Shown here piece after piece: positions 8,876 to 16,686 of a DNA stretch of 64,000 bases (position 1 is the first letter of the stretch; every line of letters begins with the position of its first letter). Under the pieces are notes generated by a model, which was given only the letters and a program-made list of their open reading frames with translations, was not told the origin of the DNA and searched no databases. The DNA is taken from contig JAJDVB010000017.1 of assembly GCA_022826345.1 (NCBI GenBank), positions 18,487 to 82,486 of the forward strand. The letters are read 5' to 3'. A program made the translations under genes and the position numbers. This stretch comes from Alphaproteobacteria bacterium. GTDB lineage: Bacteria; Pseudomonadota; Alphaproteobacteria; UBA828.

Positions 8876-9712
8876 GTGACCTCTTCCCGCTTCCGGCCCC
8901 ACCACGCGCTCGGCCTCGTGGCCGCGCTCACCTTCGCGCTTTCCCCCGTCTTCTGGATGGTCTCCACGTCGCTCAAGCCGCTTGCCGAGTGGGCCGCCGT
9001 GCCGCCGCCCTGGGTGCCGCGCGACCTCACGCTCGGCAACTACGCGCCGCTCTTCCAGCGCTACGAGGAGAGTTACGTCACCGCGCCGAGGACCGGGCTC
9101 GGCGCCATCCTCGATTCCTTCATCATCGCCGGCGGTACCACGGCGCTCGCGCTCGCCATCGGGCTGCTCGCGGCGATCGGCTTCTCACGCTACCGCGCGG
9201 GCAGTGACCGGCTCGCCATCGGGATCCTTGCCGTCCGCGCCGTGCCGCCGATCACGCTGGCGATCCCAGCGCTCTTCCTCTTCACCTCGATGGGCCTGCG
9301 CGACACGCACATCGGCATCATCCTGGTCCACACCGCCTTTGGCGTGCCGTTCTCCTTCTGGATGCTGAAGAGCTTCATCGACGAGGTGCCGCCCGCCATC
9401 GAGGAAGCCGGCATGATGGATGGCATGAGCCGCCTGCGCGCGCACCTCGTCGTTACCGTGCCGATGATCCGGGGCGGGCTCGCGGTCACCGGCCTCTTCA
9501 TCTTCATCCTCACCTGGAACGAGTTCCTGCTGACGGTCACGCTGAGCGACAAGCTGATCGTCACCGTGCCCATCTATCTGCACCACCACACCGGGGTTTA
9601 CGGCGTGCAGGCGGCGCTCGCGGTCGCGGCGGCGCTCCCCATCGTGCTCTTCGGCTTCCTGATCCAGAAGCACCTCGCCCGCGCGTTTACCCTCGGCGCG
9701 ATCAAGCAGTAG
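8876..9712 (+). CDS. ABC transporter permease, sugar-type (MalG-like)
   Basis: A 278-residue inner-membrane permease with six predicted membrane segments, beginning near LGLVAALTFALSPVFWM. The cytoplasmic EAA loop that contacts the ATPase is visible as EEAGMMDGMSRLRAHLVVT near residues 178-196, and WNEFLLTV near the end is typical of MalG/UgpE-type permeases. GTG 8876 is chosen because upstream in-frame sequence is antiparallel shadow of the PxpC gene. No ATPase, binding protein or second permease lies next to it in the window, so the cassette is incomplete here. Downstream is a 599-bp spacer holding only a very small gene. Confidence 0.85.
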   Translation: MTSSRFRPHHALGLVAALTFALSPVFWMVSTSLKPLAEWAAVPPPWVPRDLTLGNYAPLFQRYEESYVTAPRTGLGAILDSFIIAGGTTALALAIGLLAAIGFSRYRAGSDRLAIGILAVRAVPPITLAIPALFLFTSMGLRDTHIGIILVHTAFGVPFSFWMLKSFIDEVPPAIEEAGMMDGMSRLRAHLVVTVPMIRGGLAVTGLFIFILTWNEFLLTVTLSDKLIVTVPIYLHHHTGVYGVQAALAVAAALPIVLFGFLIQKHLARAFTLGAIKQ

Positions 9713-9762
9713 GTGGATCGCTCGGCGGACAGGCTGGCACCCTTACCGCATCAGAGAACGAT

Positions 9763-9778
9763 ATAGTGCGAGCACTAT
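9763..9778. repeat. Short perfect inverted repeat downstream of the ABC permease
   Basis: ATAGTGC and GCACTAT form a 7-bp perfect dyad separated by GA, in an AT-richer stretch 50 bases after the permease stop. It could be a weak terminator hairpin (followed by TTCTTCCC) or an operator. Nothing else in the window decides which. Confidence 0.4.
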
Positions 9779-9841
9779 TCTTCCCAAATGGCGTCCATTA
9801 TCGTCCCGATTTCGTGGGATTGTCCTTGTCTGTGACAAGCG

Positions 9842-9943
9842 TTAGTCGAGGAGAAATGACAGTAAGGCCATGAACGAGACAGTGCCGACAAAAGCCGCCA
9901 AGGCGCTGCGCACTACCGGGTCATTGAAACCGTATTTGAACAC
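9842..9943 (-). CDS. Small single-pass membrane protein (33 aa)
   Basis: A short open frame starting at GTG 9943 and ending at TAA 9842-9844. Directly upstream on the minus strand is AAGGAGG, ending seven bases before the start, one of the strongest ribosome sites in the window. The product starts MFKYGFNDPVVRS and continues as one hydrophobic helix (about residues 11-32) ending LLSFLLD, typical of small bacterial membrane proteins. A longer open frame to 10072 exists, but its extra N-terminus is unstructured and has no ribosome site. Function is unknown; such proteins often regulate a membrane complex. The flanking sequence is AT-richer than its neighbours. Confidence 0.6.
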   Translation of the reverse strand: MFKYGFNDPVVRSALAAFVGTVSFMALLSFLLD

Positions 9944-10311
9944 GAGTACCCCTCCTTCATCGGTCGAGTAGCGACACACTTGCGAGTGTTTCGTTGGAAA
10001 TGCGTCGAGAAGGGACCGGTATTTGCAGTGATCTTCTTCGCGAGCAACACTTCCTGTCTCCCGCGAGACCATTGCAAAAGTTCACGAGTGAATTCCAATA
10101 CAATTATTGTTGATGTAACCTAAGAATTTGCAATGGAAGAACTCATGTATGTCGGGGAAACATAGGGGACTTTCGACGGCTTGAGTTTGTGCTTCTGCCC
10201 GGCGTGCTGCGCTGTAGTCGGAATGAGCGATCACAGCGGCCGTACCCGGCCGCTGCCTCTCCGCTCGGTGTCGGGTTGCCGCGAGTCCGTCAGGGACGGA
10301 CTCGCTCTACC
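9944..10311. other. Intergenic region, no gene seen
   Basis: This is an AT-richer spacer between the 33-residue gene and the aminotransferase. Apart from two GC-rich hairpins near its right end (listed separately), I see no coding frame with codon bias. Any promoter for the small minus-strand gene should lie here; no box pair is convincing enough to annotate. Confidence 0.5.
10234..10305 (-). terminator. Two tandem hairpins after the aminotransferase gene
   Basis: Two perfect inverted repeats follow the minus-strand aminotransferase stop. One is a 10-bp stem GCGAGTCCGT/ACGGACTCGC with a 5-base loop (10281-10305). The other is a 9-bp stem CAGCGGCCG/CGGCCGCTG with a 4-base loop (10234-10255). 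Neither is followed by a long T-run, so they may end or stabilise the transcript rather than act as classic intrinsic terminators. Confidence 0.5.
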
Positions 10312-11637
10312 TTAGCCGAGTGCGGTGTCGACCTCGTCCAGGATCGCGTCGAAGACCCCGATGGCGTCGCCGATCTGGTCGGCGTCGATACAGAGCGGCG
10401 GGCCGATCAGGAGGCCGTTGAGGCAGGTCCGGGCCTCCAGCCCGTGCTCGACCAGCCGGCGCTTCATCAGGTCGTTGAGCGCCGCGTGGTTCGGCGCGGT
10501 CGAGAAGGGCGCGTCGGTCGCCGGATCGGCGGTGAGCTCGATCGCGCCCAGCAGGCCGAGCGAGCGCACGTCGGAGACGCACGAATGGCGCGTCTTGAGG
10601 TCCTCCAGCCCCGAAGCCAGTACCTTGCCCATGCGCGCCGCGTTCTCGATCAGCCCGTCGTTCTCGTAGGCGTCGAGCGCGGCGCAGGCTGCGGCGCAGG
10701 CGATGGGATTGCCGGTCTGGGTCGAGCCGAGGGGAAACCAGTCGTCGTCGAAATGCGCGGCGACGTGCGGCCGCATCAGCACAGCGCCCATCGGGATATA
10801 GCCAGAGGTGATGCCCTTGGAGACCGCCATCAGGTCGGGCACCACGTCCCAGTGCTCCATGCCGAACCAGCGCCCGGTGCGGCCGAAGCCGCAGATCACC
10901 TCGTCCGCGATCATCAGGATGTCGTAACGGTCGCAGATCTCGCGCAGCATGGGGAAGTATTCGGGCGGCGGCTTGATCCCGCCGCTCGCCGCCGTCATCG
11001 GCTCGACAATGACCGCAGCGATCTGACCCGGTCCCTCGCGCTGGATCACCTCCTCCACGCTCTTCGCGCACTGTACCCCGCAGCCGGGGTAGGAGAGCGA
11101 GAAGGGGCAGCGATGGCAGTAGGGGTCGAGGAAGCGGACGATGTTGGGGTGTTCGTAGCCGACGGCGAGCCGCCGGGGGTCGCCGCTCGCCGACATCGAG
11201 CCTGAGGTTGTGCCGTGGTACGAGCGGTACTTGGCGAGGATCTTGCGCCGCCCGGTCACCAGGCGCGCGACCATCATGGCGATCTCGGTCGCCTCGCTGC
11301 CGCTCCCGGTGAAGAAGGCGGTCTGGATATCGCCCGGCGCGATCTCCGCGAGCTTGCGGCCGAGCTTCTCGCGCGCAGCGGTGGTGTGGTGCGGGCCGAT
11401 GTAGCAGAGCCTGCCGGCCTGCTCCTGAATCGCCTCAATCACCTTGGGGTGCTGGTAGCCGAGATTGACGTTCACCAGCTGCGACGAGAAATCGAGATAG
11501 CGCTTTCCTCCCGTGTCATAGATGTAGGCGCCCTCGCCGCGCTCCATCTCGATCACCGGATCGAGCGCGTTCTGCGCGGCCCAGGGGATGATGTCGTAGC
11601 GCCGGTTCGCACCGGCGGTTGCCATCGCCTCGCTCAT
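10312..11637 (-). CDS. Class III PLP-dependent aminotransferase
   Basis: A 441-residue fold-type I transaminase of class III (omega-aminotransferase, taurine- or beta-alanine:pyruvate-like). The cofactor-binding GSGSEATEIA (phosphate loop) is near residues 111-120, IADEVICGFGRTGRW is the aspartate that pairs with the pyridine nitrogen, and SKGITSGY carries the Schiff-base lysine at about residue 274. The N-terminus is preceded by AGGAGGAAGAC directly before ATG 11637. An unusual cysteine-rich insert, YCHRCPFSLSYPGCGVQC, lies near residues 175-195. It heads a minus-strand set with a Rid protein downstream of mtnK; Rid proteins destroy the reactive enamines made by PLP enzymes, which fits. The amine substrate is unknown. 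Confidence 0.88.
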   Translation of the reverse strand: MSEAMATAGANRRYDIIPWAAQNALDPVIEMERGEGAYIYDTGGKRYLDFSSQLVNVNLGYQHPKVIEAIQEQAGRLCYIGPHHTTAAREKLGRKLAEIAPGDIQTAFFTGSGSEATEIAMMVARLVTGRRKILAKYRSYHGTTSGSMSASGDPRRLAVGYEHPNIVRFLDPYCHRCPFSLSYPGCGVQCAKSVEEVIQREGPGQIAAVIVEPMTAASGGIKPPPEYFPMLREICDRYDILMIADEVICGFGRTGRWFGMEHWDVVPDLMAVSKGITSGYIPMGAVLMRPHVAAHFDDDWFPLGSTQTGNPIACAAACAALDAYENDGLIENAARMGKVLASGLEDLKTRHSCVSDVRSLGLLGAIELTADPATDAPFSTAPNHAALNDLMKRRLVEHGLEARTCLNGLLIGPPLCIDADQIGDAIGVFDAILDEVDTALG

Positions 11638-11674
11638 GTCTTCCTCCTGCGCCCTTCAGCGGGCACGGTTGTCG

Positions 11675-12022
11675 CTAGCGCGCGGCCACTATCATGATCT
11701 CGACCGTGTAGTCCGGCGTCGCCAGTCTGCTTTCGACGCAGGCGCGGCAGGGCGGGTTCTCCTTGGAGACCCAGGGGTCCCACACGCTGTTCATCTCGTT
11801 GAAGGTCCGGATGTCGGAAAGCCAGACGTTGGCGGTGAGAATCTGCTCTTTCGACGAGCCCGCCTTTGCCAGCAGGGCCTCGATCTTGGCCAGAATCTGC
11901 CGGGTCTGGCCGGCGACGTCCTCGCTGGTGTCGTCCGCCACCTGGCCGGCGAGATACACGCGGTCGCCGTGCACAACCGCCTGGCTCATGCGCGGGCCTT
12001 TGTCGAAGCGTTGGATGGTCAT
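11675..12022 (-). CDS. Rid family (YjgF/RidA-like) enamine deaminase
   Basis: A 115-residue protein of the Rid family. It begins MTIQRFDKGPRMSQAVVHGD and holds VYLAGQVADDTSEDV, matching the family VYvaGQv region, and CRACVESRLATPDYTVEIMI near the end, where the family arginine that binds the imine substrate sits. ATG 12022 is chosen over longer upstream frames because it gives the normal family length and has GGAG upstream. Rid proteins hydrolyse 2-aminoacrylate-like intermediates released by PLP enzymes, and the aminotransferase lies directly downstream on the same strand. Confidence 0.85.
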   Translation of the reverse strand: MTIQRFDKGPRMSQAVVHGDRVYLAGQVADDTSEDVAGQTRQILAKIEALLAKAGSSKEQILTANVWLSDIRTFNEMNSVWDPWVSKENPPCRACVESRLATPDYTVEIMIVAAR

Positions 12023-12080
12023 GGCAAGTCTCCGTTTCCTGTTGTTGGTCGTTATGGCAATGGTAGCGGGCAAAGGCTCT

Positions 12081-13373
12081 TCACGCACCGGCGCGGGCGT
12101 GGAATTCCCGCGCCGCGTCGGTGACGGCCTCGATCGTCGGGTACGCCGCAGCGTTCAACAGCAGCTCGCGGCCGAGGAGCAGGGCCGGGCGCTCGCAGGC
12201 GGCGCGGCGGTCGGGGTCCTCGATCCACTCGAAGTCGATGTTATGGGCGATCCCCAGGATGCGCCGGATCATCTTGGCGGCGCCGAACTGAATCGTATCG
12301 GTGAAGAGCGCGGCGATGGCGGCATCGCGCGCCTGTGCCAACGAAGCGGCACCCTCGGGTCCGTCGAAGAGCGCCGCCGGGTACGCATCGCCCGCGCGCT
12401 CGGCCCAGAGCGCGCCGTAACGCTCGGCGAAGGCGTGCCAGAAGGTCTCAGCCGTCTCCAGCACCCACGCCTTGTAGGCGGCGCGATCGTCGGCTTCGGT
12501 CGCGTGGCCGTCCTGGCTGAAGTAGTTGAGCAGTAGGTTGCCGACGAAGGCGCCGGTATCGAACCCCATCGGCCCATAGAACGCGAACTCGGGGTCGATC
12601 ACGCGGGTGTCGTCCTGCGTCACCATGATCGAGCCGGTGTGCAGGTCGCCGTGGATCAGCGCCTCGGCGTTCCCCATGAACTTGCACTTGAGGCGGGAGA
12701 CCGCGCGCTTCAGCGGCGCGTCGGTGCGAAAGGCCGCGGCGAGGTCGTCGAGCTGCGGCGAGGTCCAGCGGTTGTTGTCGTGGACCATGTAGGGCTCGGT
12801 GAAGATCACGTCCTCGGTGAGCTTGCAGAGCGCGGTGTTGCCGCAGAAGAGAGCGACGCGCGCCTTCTTCTCCGCCGCGCTCGTCCCGAGGTCGGAGGTG
12901 AAGAAGAGTGTCCGCGCCATGTACTCCGCCATGTCGGTGGCGGCGCGCGGGTAGCGGATACCCTGGATCATGCCCCGCCGCATGATGATGTGGGGCTCCA
13001 GCAGCTCCATCGCGATCAGCATGAGCACGGGGTCGAAGAGGTAGATCTCGGGCGTGAGGCCCGGCGCATGGCGGCCGTGCTCCACCAGCGCCTCGTGCTC
13101 GAAGAAGGCGCGTTCCAGCGGCAGCGGCCAGCTCTCGCCCACCAGCCGCACGTAGGGCAGTGCCTGCTTAACGCAGAGACCGCCGGCCGGGCCGTGCACC
13201 AGGAAGACCAGGTTGAGATTGCCGTCGCCGACCTCGTCCACCCGCCAGCCCGACGGCTCACCGCCGAGGCGCGCGCGCAGTTCCGGCTGCTCCGCGAGAT
13301 AAGGAGCGAGGGTGTCCACGTCGAGCGGGCGGTAGCCCTCGGGAATGACGATGGCGGATTTGTCTGCGCTCAA
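12081..13373 (-). CDS. mtnK: S-methyl-5-thioribose kinase
   Basis: About 430 residues of the MTR kinase family, with a protein-kinase-like fold. Visible are EVGDGNLNLVFLV (nucleotide loop), LIHGDLHTGSIMV (catalytic loop with Asp) and VIDPEFAFYGPMGFD (metal-binding DxE region). It phosphorylates methylthioribose in methionine salvage. The start is uncertain: TTG 13373 gives a family-like N-terminus leading to IPEGYRPLDVDTLA, while the open frame runs to 13469 and would overlap the neighbouring gene. No ATG lies between. The partner isomerase mtnA is not in the window. Confidence 0.88.
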   Translation of the reverse strand: MSADKSAIVIPEGYRPLDVDTLAPYLAEQPELRARLGGEPSGWRVDEVGDGNLNLVFLVHGPAGGLCVKQALPYVRLVGESWPLPLERAFFEHEALVEHGRHAPGLTPEIYLFDPVLMLIAMELLEPHIIMRRGMIQGIRYPRAATDMAEYMARTLFFTSDLGTSAAEKKARVALFCGNTALCKLTEDVIFTEPYMVHDNNRWTSPQLDDLAAAFRTDAPLKRAVSRLKCKFMGNAEALIHGDLHTGSIMVTQDDTRVIDPEFAFYGPMGFDTGAFVGNLLLNYFSQDGHATEADDRAAYKAWVLETAETFWHAFAERYGALWAERAGDAYPAALFDGPEGAASLAQARDAAIAALFTDTIQFGAAKMIRRILGIAHNIDFEWIEDPDRRAACERPALLLGRELLLNAAAYPTIEAVTDAAREFHARAGA

Positions 13374-13422
13374 GTTTCGCTCGATCCGTGCTTCAGGGCG
13401 GCCTGACCTTAGTCGATCGCCG

Positions 13423-14433
13423 CTATTCGCCCCATACCTCGCCGAAGACCCTGACCCAGTTGCCGCCAAGGATTTTCTTCGTCGTTTCTTCGCTGTAACC
13501 GCGCTCCAGCAGGCGCTTGGTCAGATTTCGAATGTCACGCGGCGTGGCGATCCCGTTGGGGAAGTGATGGGGCGGCAGCGGATAGGACTCGGGCCGCCAG
13601 TCGCCGACTGCGACCCGGTGCTCGTACATCCGCATGGCCTCGTCGTCGTCCACCACTGGCACCTGCCCCTGGTAGTAGTCGAGGCCGAGGCCGACGTGAT
13701 CGTCATCGACGAGCCCGACGGCATAGTCGATGTGGTCGACGAACTCGTCGAGGGTCGGTCTCGGTGAGGCGCTGACGAAGGACGGAAAACCGACCATGCC
13801 GACGAGACCGCCGGTCCCTGCCGCCGCCTTCATCTGCTCGTCGGTGATGTTCCGGCGCGAGTCCCGTACCGCCTTGGGGTTCGCGTGCGAGAAGACCACG
13901 GGGCGCGAGGATGCCTCGATCGCCTCCATCGTCGTTCGGTAGCCGGTGTGAGAGCAGTCCACCACGACGCGCGCCTCGTTGAGGCGCTCGACCACCTTGA
14001 GGCCGAAGGTGCTGAGCCCGGCGTCGGTTCGCTCCTCGCAGCCGTCGCCCACGCGGTTCTTGACGTTGTAGGCGAGCTGGATCATGCCGACGCCCAGAGC
14101 CTTGTAGGCGTCGATCAGGTTGAGGTCATCCTCGATCGGCTCGGTTCCCTGGAAGTGGAAGAATAGGCCGAACTTGCCGGCGGCCTTGGCGGCCGCGAAA
14201 TCGGCGGCGCGCGTGATGCGGACGAGCCTCGGGTCCTGATCGATGGCGCGGAGCCAATCGCCCAGCGCGCGCAGGGTCGGGCCCGCGCGCTCGAAGGCGC
14301 CGACCGTCGGGCCGGCCGCGCTGACGCCCCCTTCGATCCACCAATCGATGTACTCGCGGCGCACCATCAGTGGACAGACCGCGTCGATCACGATGGCCTC
14401 GTCGTGGATACGCTCGTAGTCGGGCTTTGCCAC
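13423..14433 (-). CDS. M19 (renal dipeptidase-like) family protein, metal site altered
   Basis: A 336-residue TIM-barrel protein of the membrane dipeptidase family. Conserved metal residues are visible in the later motifs: VDCSHTGY and VVFSHANP hold the two histidines, and FHFQGTEPIEDD holds the bridging Glu. The N-terminal pair, normally HxD in a DGHND-like motif, reads IDAVCPLM here, so the first His and Asp ligands are missing. It may bind a single metal or be a non-peptidase relative. Start is GTG 14433 with GGAGAGGG upstream. It lies between mtnK and the divergent oligopeptidase gene. Confidence 0.8.
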   Translation of the reverse strand: MAKPDYERIHDEAIVIDAVCPLMVRREYIDWWIEGGVSAAGPTVGAFERAGPTLRALGDWLRAIDQDPRLVRITRAADFAAAKAAGKFGLFFHFQGTEPIEDDLNLIDAYKALGVGMIQLAYNVKNRVGDGCEERTDAGLSTFGLKVVERLNEARVVVDCSHTGYRTTMEAIEASSRPVVFSHANPKAVRDSRRNITDEQMKAAAGTGGLVGMVGFPSFVSASPRPTLDEFVDHIDYAVGLVDDDHVGLGLDYYQGQVPVVDDDEAMRMYEHRVAVGDWRPESYPLPPHHFPNGIATPRDIRNLTKRLLERGYSEETTKKILGGNWVRVFGEVWGE

Positions 14434-14562
14434 GCCTGCTTCCCTCTCCGCTGTCCGTTATGACTCCGCGATCGGGCCCCTCATGTCCATGGCCTCTTGC
14501 GGGGTGGGCGCAGGGAACCACATGGACTAGGAGTCTCCCTTCGTCTCGAAAAGGTCGCCTCC

Positions 14563-16653
14563 ATGTCTGCGCCCGATCCCAAGCCCCCCGTCGCGGCCCG
14601 AAAACCCGTCTCGGCGTCGCTGCACGGCATCGCGCGCAGCGACGACTATGCCTGGCTCAAGGATGCCGACTGGCAGCGGGTGATGCGCGAGCCCGAGACG
14701 CTCGATCCCGAGATCCGCGCCCACCTGGAGGCCGAGAACGCCTACACGGACGCCTTCCTCGCTCCCCACGCGGCGCTCAGGGAGACGCTGGTGAGCGAGA
14801 TGCGCGGGCGCATGAAGGAGGACGATTCATCGGTGCCGGCGCCTGATGGCGACTGGGCCTACTACCGCCGCTACGTCGAAGGCGGCGAGCATCCGCTCTA
14901 CTGCCGCGCCCCGCGTGCCGACGAGGCGGCGGAGGTGCTGCTGCTCGACGGCAACCGCGAGGCCGAGGGCCAGGCCTATTTCAGGATCGGCGACTGCGAG
15001 CACAGCCACGACCACCGCCGCCTCGCTTACACCCTCGACCTCAACGGCTCGGAGCGCTACCGCCTCTTCGTCCGCGACATCGCCTCCGGTGCGGCCCTTG
15101 ACGGGCCGATCGAGAACGCGCACGGGGAGGTCATCTGGGCGGCCGACGGCGAGACCGTCTTCTACACCGTGCTCGACGAGAACCATCGCCCCTACCAGGT
15201 GCGCCGTCACCGCGTCGGCAGCGCGCCAGAGACGGACCCCGTGGTCTACGAGGAGGCCGACCCCGGATTCTTCCTCAGAATCGGCGAGTCTGAGAACCGA
15301 CGCTTCGTCATGATCTCGGCCCACGACCACACGACCTCCGAGGTCCATCTTATCGAGGCCGCCGCGCCCGAGCGCGCACCCCGCATCGTCGCGGCCCGCG
15401 AGCGCGGGATCGAGTACGACGTCGCCCTTCGGGGTGACCGTCTCTACATCCTCACCAACGCCGACGACGCCACCGACTTCAAGATCATGACCGCGCAGCT
15501 GGACGCGCCGGGGCGCGCGGCGTGGCGCGACTGGCTCCCCCACGAGGCCGGCACCTACGTGCGCGCCCAGCTTCTCTTCGCCGGCCATCACGTGCGGCTG
15601 GAGCGAGTCGGCGGCCTGCCCCGCATCGTCATTACCGATCTCGAGACAAGCGAGGCGCATACCGTGGCTTTCGAAGAGGAGGCCTACGATCTCACGCTCC
15701 TGCCCGGCTACGAGTTCGAGGCCGAGACGCTCCGCTTCGTCTACAGCTCGATGACGACACCGCAGCAGACCTTCGACTACGACATGCGCACGCGCGCTCG
15801 CACCCTGCGCAAGACCCAGGAGGTGCCGAGCGGGCACGATCCCGCGGACTACGTCACCCGCCGTCTGACCGCCGTGAGCCACGACGGCGCCGCGGTGCCG
15901 ATCTCGCTCCTCCATCGCCGCACGACCCCGCTCGACGGCGCGGCGCCGCTCCTGCTCTACGGTTACGGCGCCTACGGTCACGCAATTCCGGCCGCGTTCT
16001 CCACCAATCGGCTGAGCCTGGTGGATCGCGGCTTCGTCTACGCCATCGCCCACATCCGGGGCGGCTCGGATCGCGGCTATGGCTGGTATCTCGGCGGCAA
16101 GCTCGCGAAGAAGACCAACACCTTCGTCGACTTCATTGCCGCCGCCGAGCACCTGATCGCCGCGCACTATACGGCCAAAGGGCAAATCGCCGCCCACGGC
16201 GGCAGCGCAGGCGGCATGCTGATGGGAGCGGTCGCGAACCTGCGGCCCGATCTCTTCGCCAGCATCGTCGCCGAGGTGCCCTTCGTCGATGTGCTCAACA
16301 CCATGTGCGACGCGAACCTGCCGCTGACGCCGCCGGAATGGCCGGAGTGGGGCAACCCGATCGAGGACGAAGACGCCTACCGTACCATCGCTTCCTACGC
16401 GCCCTACGAGAACGTGGCGGCCAAGGCCTACCCGGCGATCTTCGCAACAGCAGGCCTCACCGATCCGCGCGTGACCTATTGGGAGCCTGCCAAGTGGGTG
16501 GCGAAGCTGCGCCGGCTCAAGACCGACGGCAATCCTCTGCTGCTGCACACCAACATGGAGGCCGGCCATGGCGGCGCCTCCGGCCGCTTCCGCCGGCTCA
16601 AAGAGGTGGCGATGGCCTACGCCTTCGTCCTCGCCGTCGCCGGCCGCATTTGA
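14563..16653 (+). CDS. ptrB: Oligopeptidase B (S9A serine peptidase)
   Basis: A 696-residue prolyl-oligopeptidase-family enzyme. An N-terminal beta-propeller gates a C-terminal alpha/beta-hydrolase domain. The catalytic triad is readable: Ser at about 548 in HGGSAGG, Asp about 634 in LTDPRVTYWEP, and His about 669 in EAGHGGASGR. IRGGSDRGYGWY before the serine is typical of the family, and the YWEPAKW stretch matches oligopeptidase B, which cuts after basic residues in short peptides. No signal peptide, so it is cytoplasmic. ATG 14563 is chosen from the family-like N-terminus (KPPVAARKPVSASLHG). The gene diverges from the M19-like gene. Confidence 0.92.
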   Translation: MSAPDPKPPVAARKPVSASLHGIARSDDYAWLKDADWQRVMREPETLDPEIRAHLEAENAYTDAFLAPHAALRETLVSEMRGRMKEDDSSVPAPDGDWAYYRRYVEGGEHPLYCRAPRADEAAEVLLLDGNREAEGQAYFRIGDCEHSHDHRRLAYTLDLNGSERYRLFVRDIASGAALDGPIENAHGEVIWAADGETVFYTVLDENHRPYQVRRHRVGSAPETDPVVYEEADPGFFLRIGESENRRFVMISAHDHTTSEVHLIEAAAPERAPRIVAARERGIEYDVALRGDRLYILTNADDATDFKIMTAQLDAPGRAAWRDWLPHEAGTYVRAQLLFAGHHVRLERVGGLPRIVITDLETSEAHTVAFEEEAYDLTLLPGYEFEAETLRFVYSSMTTPQQTFDYDMRTRARTLRKTQEVPSGHDPADYVTRRLTAVSHDGAAVPISLLHRRTTPLDGAAPLLLYGYGAYGHAIPAAFSTNRLSLVDRGFVYAIAHIRGGSDRGYGWYLGGKLAKKTNTFVDFIAAAEHLIAAHYTAKGQIAAHGGSAGGMLMGAVANLRPDLFASIVAEVPFVDVLNTMCDANLPLTPPEWPEWGNPIEDEDAYRTIASYAPYENVAAKAYPAIFATAGLTDPRVTYWEPAKWVAKLRRLKTDGNPLLLHTNMEAGHGGASGRFRRLKEVAMAYAFVLAVAGRI

Positions 16654-16686
16654 CGGATTTCCCTCGGTCGCCGGGCATGCCCCAGT

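Noticed and set aside
14827..16569. A 580-codon minus-strand frame antisense to oligopeptidase B
   Set aside because: The plus-strand gene has a full catalytic triad; the antisense frame is a composition artefact.
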